A DNA stretch of 35,717 nucleotides from Microbacterium sp. (GTDB lineage Bacteria; Actinomycetota; Actinomycetes; Actinomycetales; Microbacteriaceae): the NCBI GenBank assembly GCA_029239635.1, contig JARBUN010000077.1:1-35717 (forward strand), written 5' to 3'. The notes under the pieces were generated by a model that was not told the DNA's origin, did not search any database, and saw only the letters and a program-made list of their open reading frames with translations. This document shows positions 1-7,882 of the stretch, piece after piece (the stretch's first letter is position 1; every line of letters begins with the position of its first letter). The position numbers were made by a program, and so were the translations under genes.

Positions 1-36
1 GCGCCATCAGTCGACTCAAGGCGCGCCCTGCGCGCA

Positions 37-52
37 TGTTTCACGTGAAACG
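37..52. promoter_or_regulatory. parS centromere site
   Basis: The 16-mer TGTTTCACGTGAAACG matches the universal ParB-binding palindrome TGTTTCACGTGAAACA at 15 of 16 positions. ParB loads here and spreads, so that ParA can segregate the replicated origin. Its position close to dnaA and rsmG is where parS sites cluster in bacteria. Confidence 0.9.
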
Positions 53-931
53 CGTGCGTGATTCCCAAAGGGACGAAGCGGCAGGGCACTAGCGCTCACT
101 CCTTCACAGGCACGCCATGACGGCACGCACTCGCAAGGGACGCCGACGGGAAACGGCAAAGGACGGAGCAGGAGGTCCACAGCCAGTGACCCTGTCGGCC
201 CTCGATTGCGACAGCAGTCGAGCATTGCGCCCCTACGGGCGATGCCTACACACCGACCGAGACGTCCGCCTTCGACGAGGCCCGCAACGGACGCCGACAC
301 CGTCATGTGGCTGCAAGGACAATTGGCCTATCTCGTCCTCCCAAGCAACCTCGCGCACTCGAGCTCATCCAACAAGAGCGCCTACCTGAATCGAGATCAT
401 GATCACCTGGGCCGACAAGACCATCACCACCGACCTTCTGAGGACACCTCACCGTCCCGTGCGATCCCCCCCCCCCCCGCCAATGTTCACACCCAGTTCG
501 AGCGCGAACGTCATCAGTCGGCATGCAGGAAGGCCGGACACCTCGACAATCCGTAACGGTCCCCAGGAACGACCGGCGCGGACCATTGAATCTGGACGAC
601 CACAGCCCGTTGTCGATATCCAGTCCCCGCACGGCTTTCCGTCCGCTCGAGCCCCGGCTGACTCTACCCAGACCTCCACCGAGAAGGAGTCGTACCGATA
701 CTCCGACGTGGACTGACCCGCGACATTCTCAGCCCGGCATTGTCGTCACGCGTTGGCGCGCCGATCATGGACTCACGCAGCTGCTTGCGCCAGCGGGGGA
801 GTGGTTGGCGGCCTAGCGGCGCCGTGTGCCAATGCCCGGTTGCGCCAGCGCCGTGCCGGCCGAGCGCCTCATAGCGCCCGGTGGCCGCGCTCCACCCCTC
901 ACACGCCCGACGACCTAGTAGCGATTGCGGG

Positions 932-947
932 CGTTCCACGTGAAACA
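932..947. promoter_or_regulatory. parS site, slightly degenerate
   Basis: CGTTCCACGTGAAACA matches the parS consensus at 14 of 16 positions and keeps the central CCACGTGAAAC core. It lies about 0.9 kb from the site at 37-52 in the same gene-poor region. Imperfect parS copies are common around actinobacterial origins. Confidence 0.75.
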
Positions 948-1506
948 ACGTTGCTGCGCTCTTGGCGACCCCAAAGGCCGCGCCGGCGAGTAGCCCGGGC
1001 AGGGCTTGTCGCCACCTCCACATGCACAGCACGGTTGCCCGCCTGCTCGAACGCGATCCGCATATCGATGGGGTTCGGCATCCCGTCAACAAGAGCTGGC
1101 GATGTTGTAACTTTCCAAAGAGCTAAGAGATATCCTCACCGAACGATCGGGATCGAACCGCCACCATGATCGAGCGCGCTCCCACCTCAGCGCACATACG
1201 TCCCCGGATGGAGGTGACATCACGTCCGTCCGCTCCGCACAAGTGCTCTCGCGACGAAAGCGTGCGACCCAAACGGGCCGACGACTCCGACAACACCTCA
1301 GGGTAACCGCGACAGGAGCGCGGACGTCATCCAGCACGGCGTCGATCAGCATTCCTCGGGGTGGACACCCGAGAAAAGAAGCGCCTCTTGCCGGCATCCA
1401 GGAATTCAGTCCAGCGGTATTCCTGAGCGATCTGTCACATCTCAAATGAGGGTGGGCTCGCCGGCCCCCACGGATGAACACGCGGTCTCCCGCAATCAAG
1501 AGCCCC

Positions 1507-2136
1507 TCAGCGCGAGACGGTCGCCACGAAAACCCGCGTCGGTTCGTCCAACTGCCCCTGTCCGACGACCTCGACACGGACGTCCGTCAGGGCGAAGCGC
1601 CGCACCTGCTTCGCTGCGGCGTCGATCTCGGAAGCGACGTTCGCCCCCTTGAGAAGAACTAGCTTCCCGCCCGGACGAACAAGAGGCGCGGTGAACGGCA
1701 ACAGGGTACGGAGAGCACTCACGGCACGAGCCGTGACGACGTCGAACGTCCGGCCGCCGGTCCATTCCTCGCCGCGCATCCGCGCGACGGTCACGTTCGT
1801 GAGGCCGAGACTCTCCGCCTGCTCCGTCAACCAGATCGTCCGGCGCTCCATCGGCTCGATGAGCGTCCACTCGACATCCGGCCGCGCGATCGCGAGCACG
1901 ATGCCGGGGAGACCCGCACCCGAACCGATGTCCGCCGCGCGGCCCTCGAAGAACGGGGCGGCAACGGCGCTGTTCAGGATGTGACGCGTCCAGAGCCGCG
2001 GAACCTCGAGAGGGCCGATGAGCCCGCGTTCCTCGCCGTGCTCCGCGAGTGCCTGTGCGAACCGTCGGGCGAGATCCAGACGGTCGCCGAAGATCTCTGC
2101 GGCGACAGCCGGCTCCGCCTCGAGCTGTGACGGCAT
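1507..2136 (-). CDS. rsmG: 16S rRNA (guanine527-N7)-methyltransferase RsmG
   Basis: Product of 209 residues, the usual size for RsmG (GidB), which methylates N7 of G527 in 16S rRNA using S-adenosylmethionine; loss gives low-level streptomycin resistance in several bacteria. The SAM-binding loop ADIGSGAGLPGIVLAI lies at about residues 68-83, followed by an acidic residue in LIEPMERR and the VTARAVSAL segment typical of the family. The ATG at 2136 is chosen because translation upstream of it runs into jag in another frame and is not homologous, and because a GAGGAAC-like site precedes it. It starts 10 bases after jag stops, so it is the last gene of the rpmH-rnpA-yidD-yidC-jag-rsmG operon. No defect seen. 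Confidence 0.95.
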   Translation of the reverse strand: MPSQLEAEPAVAAEIFGDRLDLARRFAQALAEHGEERGLIGPLEVPRLWTRHILNSAVAAPFFEGRAADIGSGAGLPGIVLAIARPDVEWTLIEPMERRTIWLTEQAESLGLTNVTVARMRGEEWTGGRTFDVVTARAVSALRTLLPFTAPLVRPGGKLVLLKGANVASEIDAAAKQVRRFALTDVRVEVVGQGQLDEPTRVFVATVSR

Positions 2137-2146
2137 CCGGAGTTCC

Positions 2147-2650
2147 TCAGCTACGTCGCAGAACCGTGTGACGATCCGCGCCTTCACCGAAGGACTCGGA
2201 CACGCAACCACGTTCCGCGGCGATGTCGTGGACGAGCTTGCGCTCGTAGCTGGACATCGGGGGAAGAGACGCCTGCGACGCGCCCTCATCGAGGCGCTCG
2301 ATCGCGCGGTCGACGAGGTTCTCGAGCTGACGCTGCCGAGCATCTCTCGACCCGCCTACATCGAGGATCAGCCGCGAGAACCGGCCGGTCGCGTTCTGCA
2401 CCGCCAGGCGTGTGAGCTCCTGGAGCGCCTGAACGGTGTCGGAGTGCGACAGGGTCGACAGAGCGCTCGCTTCCTCCGCCTCGACCGATACGTAGGCGCG
2501 TCCCGCACGCACGTCGAGCGCGAGGTCGCCGTCGATGTCGGCGATGTCCAGCAGCCCTTCGAGGAAGTCGGCGGCGATGTCGCCTTCCTGCTCGAGCTGC
2601 TCTTCTGTGGCGGCGTTCTGTTCGGTCGAGATCTGCTCGGACGTCGTCAT
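2147..2650 (-). CDS. jag: Jag/KhpB-type KH-R3H RNA-binding protein
   Basis: Product of 167 residues. An acidic N-terminus (about 1-25) precedes a KH-like domain and a C-terminal R3H domain with the signature PPMSSYERKLVHDIAAE (about residues 129-145), whose arginine and histidine contact single-stranded nucleic acid. Jag/KhpB proteins bind RNA and are linked to cell elongation and to membrane-protein biogenesis; the gene nearly always sits between yidC and rsmG, as here. The ATG at 2650 has a GGAG site in the 15-base gap after yidC. It lacks the N-terminal Jag-N domain found in Firmicutes homologues, which is normal for actinobacteria. Confidence 0.92.
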   Translation of the reverse strand: MTTSEQISTEQNAATEEQLEQEGDIAADFLEGLLDIADIDGDLALDVRAGRAYVSVEAEEASALSTLSHSDTVQALQELTRLAVQNATGRFSRLILDVGGSRDARQRQLENLVDRAIERLDEGASQASLPPMSSYERKLVHDIAAERGCVSESFGEGADRHTVLRRS

Positions 2651-2665
2651 GATGATCTCCGGTCG

Positions 2666-3742
2666 TCAGGAGGAGGGATCGGATGCCGGGGAGCCGGAGG
2701 CCGGCCGCGTCGGGGAGCCACCGGGCTTACCGCCCTGTTGCTTCTTGGCACGCTGCTTGCCGACCGGCTGCTGGCGCTTCGGCTGCGCGGCGCGGGCACG
2801 CTCGGTCTCCTCGAGGAGACGCTGCTGCTCGGCGCGGTACTTCTCGATGGGAACGACCTTGCCGCTCGAGTCGATCGCCTTACCCTTGCGGGCCAGACGC
2901 TCTTCGCGGGCCTTGGCGGCGTCCGATCCGGGAGTCGGCATCTCACGGATGACGACGAACTGCTGGACCATCGTCCACAGGTTGCTGACGAACCAGTAGA
3001 TGACGACACCGAGCGGGAAGAAGACTCCCGAGAAGATGAAGGCCAGAGGAAGGATGTAGAGCATCACCTTCTGCATCTGGTAGGCCTGGCCGGTCTTCGC
3101 CTCGGGGGAGAGGTTCTTCGAGATGATCTGCAGCTGCGTGAAGAACTGCGACGCGATCATGAGGACGACGAGCGTGAGCAGGATCGCCACGGTGACCTGA
3201 CCATCGGGCTGGTTCCAGGCCGTGACGAGGTTCACGTGCATGGATGCCACGTCGAACAGGCGTGCGTCGTAGAACTCGGTCGTGAGCTCCGGCGTGAGCA
3301 GACCCACACCACCCACACCGCTCGCGGCGTGCTTCGACACGTCGTTCAGGACGCTGAACAGCGCGAAGAAGATGGGCATCTGGACGAGCAGCGGAAGGCA
3401 GCTCGACACCGGCGTCGTGCCGTGCTTCTTGTACAGCGCCATGGTCTCGCGACTCATGGCCTCGCGCGACAGCTGATCGCGCTTGCCCTTGTACTTCTCC
3501 TGCACCTTGCGCAGCTCAGGAGCGATCTCCATCATCTTGCGCTGGCTCTTGATCTGCTTGACGAAGAGAGGAATGAGGGCTGCGCGGACGATGAGCACGA
3601 GGCCCACGATCGACAGCACCCAGGTCAGGCCGGCGGCGGGCGCCATGCCGAGCGCGGTGAACAGCGCGTGCCAGCCGACCAGCACGAGCTCGACCATCCA
3701 TTTCAATGGCCAGAGGATGGTCCCAATGAGATCGAATTGCAC
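2666..3742 (-). CDS. yidC: Membrane protein insertase YidC
   Basis: Product of 358 residues starting at GTG 3742, two bases after yidD stops. YidC/Oxa1 proteins insert and fold inner-membrane proteins, alone or with SecYEG. The first hydrophobic segments flank a charged cytoplasmic hairpin (KQIKSQRKMMEIAPELRKVQ) followed by PVSSCLPLLVQMPIFFALF, both hallmarks of the family; further membrane segments follow at roughly residues 175-200 and 225-255. The arginine in RAALIPLFVKQ corresponds to the conserved groove arginine. The C-terminus is a long basic, glutamine- and proline-rich tail (KRQQPVGKQRAKKQQ) likely to bind ribosomes. As in Gram-positives there is no large periplasmic domain. Intact. 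Confidence 0.95.
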   Translation of the reverse strand: MQFDLIGTILWPLKWMVELVLVGWHALFTALGMAPAAGLTWVLSIVGLVLIVRAALIPLFVKQIKSQRKMMEIAPELRKVQEKYKGKRDQLSREAMSRETMALYKKHGTTPVSSCLPLLVQMPIFFALFSVLNDVSKHAASGVGGVGLLTPELTTEFYDARLFDVASMHVNLVTAWNQPDGQVTVAILLTLVVLMIASQFFTQLQIISKNLSPEAKTGQAYQMQKVMLYILPLAFIFSGVFFPLGVVIYWFVSNLWTMVQQFVVIREMPTPGSDAAKAREERLARKGKAIDSSGKVVPIEKYRAEQQRLLEETERARAAQPKRQQPVGKQRAKKQQGGKPGGSPTRPASGSPASDPSS

Positions 3743-3744
3743 GA

Positions 3745-4101
3745 TCAGTCCTTCCGGGAGGGCACGACGAAACCGTGCGGAGTGAGCTCATGACGGAAGG
3801 CGTGATGAGGACGGACATCGTCGATGCCTCCCTGAGCCCAGGGATGACAGCGTGCGAGGCGCGCCGCGGTCATCGCGACGCCTTTGACGAGTCCGTGCTG
3901 CTGCACGGCGCCTACCGAATAGGCAGAACAGGAGGGGTAGTACTTGCAGACGTCGCCGTAGACGTGCGAGATCGTCGCACGGTACGCGTGCAACAGAGCC
4001 AGTCCCGCGTTCCGGGGGAGAAGCGGGACGGATGCCACCACCGAAGTCCACTCCAGATGAGCGGTGCCGGTGGCAGAGGTGGGAAGTGTCGACGAGCTCA
4101 C
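3745..4101 (-). CDS. yidD: Membrane protein insertion efficiency factor YidD
   Basis: Small protein of 118 residues carrying the family signature YYPSCSAYSVGAVQQHG with its paired cysteines, preceded by an amphipathic helix (PRNAGLALLHAYRATIS). YidD assists YidC-dependent insertion at the membrane. The start is GTG at 4101, whose last bases overlap the rnpA stop codon (GTGA), showing translational coupling; longer upstream readings would duplicate rnpA sequence in another frame. The residues before PRNAGLAL are a variable extension. It is followed two bases later by yidC, fitting a joint role. Confidence 0.9.
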   Translation of the reverse strand: MSSSTLPTSATGTAHLEWTSVVASVPLLPRNAGLALLHAYRATISHVYGDVCKYYPSCSAYSVGAVQQHGLVKGVAMTAARLARCHPWAQGGIDDVRPHHAFRHELTPHGFVVPSRKD

Positions 4102-4436
4102 GCGAAGGCCTTCCGCTCGAGACAACGGAGCACGTCGGACTTGAGCGAGGCGTAGTCCGCTGTGGCCGAGGAGGGCAGTGCCCGGATCACGACCGAGGCG
4201 CCCCCGCGAACAGACGGGAGCGCCTCGGCGCACACCGCCTTGAGGCGGCGGCGAACGGTGTTGCGGGTCACTGCGGACCCGACCTGCTTGCTCACGATGA
4301 AGCCGAAACGGGCGGGCCCGTCATCGTCCATGCTGCCGACGTACGTCACGGCGTGCGTTCCGGCGCACCGAGTGCCCCGACGGACGGTGGCTTTATAGTC
4401 CGATCCGCGGGTGAGTCGGTTCGGCTTCGCGAGCAC
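4098..4436 (-). CDS. rnpA: Ribonuclease P protein component
   Basis: Product of 112 residues, the basic protein subunit that helps the catalytic RNA of RNase P bind and cleave pre-tRNA leaders. The conserved RNR-type motif appears as NTVRRRLK (about residues 68-75), preceded by GFIVSKQVGSAVTRN. The GTG start at 4436 gives the canonical beginning VLAKPNRLTRG; upstream residues in this frame overlap rpmH antiparallel reading and are not conserved. It begins 8 bases after the rpmH stop and overlaps yidD at GTGA. Confidence 0.95.
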   Translation of the reverse strand: MLAKPNRLTRGSDYKATVRRGTRCAGTHAVTYVGSMDDDGPARFGFIVSKQVGSAVTRNTVRRRLKAVCAEALPSVRGGASVVIRALPSSATADYASLKSDVLRCLERKAFA

Positions 4437-4444
4437 TAGGTCGA

Positions 4445-4582
4445 TCAGGCCGAGAGTTCGGTGCGGCCCTTGGCACGACGGGCCGCGAGGATGCCACGGC
4501 CGGCGCGCGTACGCATGCGGGCGCGGAAGCCGTGCTTCTTGGCGCGACGACGGTTGTTGGGCTGGAAGGTGCGCTTGCTCAT
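4445..4582 (-). CDS. rpmH: 50S ribosomal protein L34
   Basis: A 45-residue, very basic protein beginning [19 protein letters not shown], the invariant start of bacterial L34, a component of the large ribosomal subunit near the exit tunnel. A GGAG site lies just upstream (plus-strand ctccggag, 4589-4596). First gene of the leftward operon; its promoter must lie in the shared rpmH-dnaA spacer, where a TTGACT hexamer reads leftward near 4657-4662, although I see no well-spaced -10 partner. Confidence 0.97.
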   Translation of the reverse strand: MSKRTFQPNNRRRAKKHGFRARMRTRAGRGILAARRAKGRTELSA

Positions 4583-4718
4583 GGGTCACTCCGGAGGTGG
4601 TGTCGCCCGATGCTCTTCTGCCGGGGACGTGGGGTCGGGACTGCCGTATAGGCATAAGTCAACCGACTAAGGCTACGTCGCGCGCGGCCTTAACTCAAAC
4701 TGAGAAACCGACCGCCCA

Positions 4719-4827
4719 TTATCCCCAGTCGCTGTCCACAGGCGTGGCAAAGACACGCGACAGCGTTCTACAGTGGATTTTGCTCCGGATGAGCCGCAAA
4801 CTAGCGTGGCCCCGGAAGTTATCCACA
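4719..4827. promoter_or_regulatory. DnaA boxes upstream of dnaA
   Basis: Three DnaA-box-like nonamers precede dnaA: ttatcccca (4719-4727, one mismatch), ctgtccaca (4732-4740, one mismatch to TTGTCCACA) and a perfect ttatccaca (4819-4827). Boxes here normally let DnaA repress its own gene and may form part of a bipartite origin with the dnaA-dnaN spacer. The rest of the 4583-4879 spacer must hold the divergent rpmH and dnaA promoters. Confidence 0.75.
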
Positions 4828-4879
4828 GGTTCGACGCGACTCCGTCGGTCTGCCCGCGCGCCGAGATCCCGGAGGGGAC

Positions 4880-6295
4880 ATGTCATTGCACGAAGTACCG
4901 GATGTTCCTGTCTGGTCCGCCGTGCTCGACCACCTCCTCGAGGACGAGCGCGTCACTCCGCAGCTCCATGGCTTCCTCAACTTGGCTGTTCCACAAGGTG
5001 TCATGGGCGGGACCCTCTACCTCGACGTTCCCAACGACCTCACCGCAGCGCAGATGAACAAGCGGATGCGCGCCCCCATCCTGGAGGCGTTGACCCAGGT
5101 CCAGGGAAGCGACCCCGAGGTGAATGCCTTTCGCGTGGTCGTGAACCCCGACCTCATCGACTCCCCTCGACCCACGTCGACCGACGAACGCACCGCACCG
5201 GCGTCCGCCGGCCATTCGCGCATCCCGGAGCAGGCACCGGAGCCGATCGTGCCGGCATCTCGAAGCGACACCCGACTGAACCCGAAGTACACGTTCGACA
5301 ACTTCGTCATCGGTCAGTCCAACCGCTTCGCCCACGCCGCCGCCGTCGCCGTGGCGGAAGCACCGGCCAAGGCCTACAACCCGCTCTTCATCTACGGGGA
5401 CTCGGGTCTCGGCAAGACGCACCTGCTCCACGCGATCGGTGACTACGCCGCGAGCATGTACGCCGGCATCCGTGTCCGGTACGTATCGAGCGAAGAGTTC
5501 ACCAACGACTTCATCAACTCGATCGCGAACAACCGCGGCTCGGCTTTCCAGGCGCGATATCGCGATGTCGACATCCTGTTGATCGACGACATCCAGTTCC
5601 TCCAGGGCCGGGCCGAGACGCAGGAAGCCTTCTTCCACACCTTCAACACGTTGCATGATCACGACAAGCAGGTCGTGATCACGAGCGACCTCCCGCCGAA
5701 GCAGTTGACCGGCTTCGAAGACCGCATGCGCAGTCGCTTCGAGTGGGGCCTCATCACCGACGTGCAGGCCCCCGACCTGGAGACGCGCATCGCGATCCTC
5801 CGGAAGAAGGCACAGAGCGAGCGTCTGCTCATCCCGGACGACGTCCTCGAGTACATCGCCACGGTCGTGTCCTCGAACATCCGCGAACTGGAGGGCGCAC
5901 TCATCCGCGTCTCGGCGTTCGCGAGCTTGAACCGGTCGACCCTCGACATGTCGCTCGCCCAGACCGTGCTCCGCGACATCATCGACCAGGACGACGCCAA
6001 CGTCGTCTCACCGACGGACATCATCACGGCGACCGCCCAGTACTTCAAACTCTCCGTCGACGACCTCTACGGATCCAGCCGATCTCAGGCAGTCGCGACA
6101 GCTCGGCAGATCGCGATGTACCTCTGCCGGGAGCGCACGAGCCTGTCTCTGCCGAAGATCGGGCAGCTGTTCGGCAACCGCGACCACACCACCGTCATGT
6201 ACGCCTACAAGAAGATCAGCGACCTGATGAAGGAGCGCCGCTCGATCTTCAACCAGGTGTCCGAGATCACGAGCCAGCTCGGCCGTATGCGCTGA
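4880..6295 (+). CDS. dnaA: Chromosomal replication initiator protein DnaA
   Basis: Product of 471 residues that binds DnaA boxes, oligomerises with ATP and melts oriC. Domain I (about 1-85) recruits partner proteins; a short proline/serine-rich linker (about 95-130) follows; the AAA+ domain carries Walker A GDSGLGKTHLL (about 172-182) and Walker B ILLIDDIQF (about 233-241); the C-terminal helix-turn-helix domain ends with the DnaA signature RDHTTVMYAYKKI (about 434-446). The ATG at 4880 is preceded by GGAGGGG. No defect seen. It is divergent from rpmH and followed by a terminator-like hairpin and the probable oriC. Confidence 0.98.
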   Translation: MSLHEVPDVPVWSAVLDHLLEDERVTPQLHGFLNLAVPQGVMGGTLYLDVPNDLTAAQMNKRMRAPILEALTQVQGSDPEVNAFRVVVNPDLIDSPRPTSTDERTAPASAGHSRIPEQAPEPIVPASRSDTRLNPKYTFDNFVIGQSNRFAHAAAVAVAEAPAKAYNPLFIYGDSGLGKTHLLHAIGDYAASMYAGIRVRYVSSEEFTNDFINSIANNRGSAFQARYRDVDILLIDDIQFLQGRAETQEAFFHTFNTLHDHDKQVVITSDLPPKQLTGFEDRMRSRFEWGLITDVQAPDLETRIAILRKKAQSERLLIPDDVLEYIATVVSSNIRELEGALIRVSAFASLNRSTLDMSLAQTVLRDIIDQDDANVVSPTDIITATAQYFKLSVDDLYGSSRSQAVATARQIAMYLCRERTSLSLPKIGQLFGNRDHTTVMYAYKKISDLMKERRSIFNQVSEITSQLGRMR

Positions 6296-6305
6296 GCGCT
6301 CTGCT

Positions 6306-6351
6306 CCCGACCCGGGCCCGTCCGCATCCGCGGTCGGGCCCATCGTCTTTT
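6306..6351 (+). terminator. Probable dnaA terminator
   Basis: GGGCCCG (6314-6320) can pair with CGGGCCC (6335-6341), an overlapping pairing of CCCGACC (6306-6312) with GGTCGGG (6332-6338) is also possible, and a short T run (cgtctttt) follows. It lies directly after the dnaA stop. Confidence 0.55.
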
Positions 6352-6411
6352 CCGGCCGCCAGATCGTCACCTCACCCGTCCCAGGGGGATGTTTCGGCGG
6401 GTTCTACACAG

Positions 6412-6640
6412 TGTGGAAAACCTGTGGATAACTCGAAATCTCTGCGGATGAGCTGTGCACGAAGCGCCTTAACCTGTGGACGACGACGGAGACGCTCCTC
6501 CGCCCATCGTGTTAACTGCGCAGGCTCTCCGCAACGCGTCCACAGGTCGCGGTCGTGTCGTTCCCTTCTGTTAACAGCGATCCGCCGAGTTATCCACACT
6601 CTCCACAGCTGTTAACAAGATGAAAGATCCCTTTTGAGTT
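6412..6640. promoter_or_regulatory. Probable origin of replication oriC
   Basis: The dnaA-dnaN spacer holds a cluster of DnaA boxes: tgtggaaaa (6412-6420, reverse, one mismatch), a perfect reverse box (6423-6431), a reverse box resembling TTGTCCACA (6475-6483), gcgtccaca (6536-6544), a perfect ttatccaca (6590-6598) and a weak one (6599-6607). Interspersed are three tGTTAAC elements (6510-6516, 6569-6575, 6610-6616) and a comparatively AT-rich tract (6608-6650) that could be the unwinding element. This is where actinobacterial oriC lies. The exact borders are an inference. Confidence 0.85.
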
Positions 6641-6743
6641 AAGAGAGATTCGATGACCTTGTGGAGCGCAGAACCGTGCACCGGGGTCGACCTCGGTCGG
6701 GGACTAGCATGGGTAAGCCATACCCGCCGTCAAGGGAGCGTCC

Positions 6744-7834
6744 GTGAAGTTCCACGTCAATCGCGATGTGTTCAGCGAAGCCGTCTCGTGGCGAACGAAC
6801 AGGGACTCACCCTCGCGGCGTTCGACTACGAGGCCTCCGCCCGAACGACGATCGAGGCAACGGTCGATGAGCCGGGTACGATCCTCGTCCACGGCCGACT
6901 GCTCAGCGACATCGCGAGCCGACTTCCGAACGCGCCGATCCAGATCGCGGTCGACGAGGACGGCGGCATCCTGCTCACGTGCGGGTCGGCACGCTTCACG
7001 CTCGCGTCGATGCCGGTCCAGGAATATCCCGCCATCCCCGAGGTCACCGGCGAATCCGGTCTCGTGCCCGCCGACGAGTTCGCCACCGCGATCGCGCAAG
7101 TCGCCTTCGCCGCCTCTCGAGACGACGTCACCCCCGTCCTCACGGGCGTCCAGCTCGAGGTCACCGGAACGCGGCTGAGCCTCGTCGCCACCGACCGCTA
7201 CCGGGTCGCGTTGCGCGAGATCCCGTGGGACGGCGGACGAGCGGCATCCGAGGAGACGACGTCCGCGCTGGTTCCCGCCCGAACCCTGCAGGAAGTCGGC
7301 AAGACCTTCGCCCACGGCGGGGACATCTCCATCGCCTTCTCCGGGTCGGGCGATCGCGAGATCATCGCGTTCACCGCGGCGAACAAGACCGTGACCTCCC
7401 TCCTCATCAAGGGCAATTTCCCGCCCGTTCGTCGACTCTTCCCCGAGCAGACCGAGCACCACAGCGTGGTCAACACCGCCGAGCTCGCCGAGGCCGTCCG
7501 ACGTGTCGCTCTCGTCCTCGACCGTTCCGCGCCGCTGCGCTTCACCTTCGGTGCCGACGGCGTGTCGATGGACGCGTCCGGAACCGAGCAGGCGCGCGCC
7601 ACCGAGACCGTGGATGCCACTCTCGTCGGCGACGAGGTCACCCTGGGACTCAACCCCCAGTACCTCCTCGAATCCCTCGGCGCGGTCCGCAGCGAGTTCA
7701 CGCGCATCACGTTCACCTCGAGCGACAACGCGAACAAGCTCAGCCCGGTGCTGGTCACCCCCCAGACGTCCGTCGACAAGGGCGGCGAAGGCACCTTCAA
7801 GTACCTCCTGCAGCCCAACCTGCTGCTTCGCTGA
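6744..7834 (+). CDS. dnaN: DNA polymerase III beta clamp, frame broken near N-terminus
   Basis: The sliding clamp that tethers the replicative polymerase. The conserved beginning MKFHVNRDVFSEAVSW is read from GTG 6744 after an AGGGAG site. From about 6791 the conserved sequence resumes in another frame with ANEQGLTLAAFDYEASART and continues without interruption to the stop at 7834, including the LVATDRYRVALRE segment and the C-terminal VLVTPQ region. Missing between them is the usual block of about 20 residues (of the type xxLLPxRPTxPILSGVLxE), and the phase shows that the lost length leaves remainder 1 on division by 3. As written, no full-length clamp could be made. Since dnaN is essential, a deletion in the assembly is the likeliest explanation. 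A TAGCAT at 6705-6710 may be its -10 box. Confidence 0.9.
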
Positions 7835-7870
7835 GCCTGCGCCTCGGGCTGCGATGTCGGAGGCGGCCGG

Positions 7871-7876
7871 TAGTCT
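7871..7876 (+). promoter_or_regulatory. -10 box of leaderless recF transcript
   Basis: TAGTCT ends six bases before the recF GTG, and no Shine-Dalgarno site is present. This is the geometry of actinobacterial leaderless promoters, in which transcription starts at or next to the start codon. Confidence 0.55.
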
Positions 7877-7882
7877 GACTCG

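Larger units (their letters stand above)
1..1506. other. Gene-poor region beyond rsmG
   Basis: About 1.5 kb downstream of rsmG in which I find no convincing gene. The open frames present on both strands have no recognisable motif, irregular composition and no ribosome-binding sites. In related actinobacteria parA and parB usually follow rsmG closely; neither is recognisable here, though parA could start just outside the left edge. The stretch holds two parS-type palindromes (37-52, 932-947), a run of 13 C at 466-478 and a small palindrome (gatcatgatc, 396-405). It reads as less GC-rich and less periodic than the genes to its right. Confidence 0.6.

Noticed and set aside
466-478. Run of 13 C residues as a phase-variation tract
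   Set aside because: It lies in a region without a recognisable gene or promoter, and long homopolymers are also prone to sequencing error.
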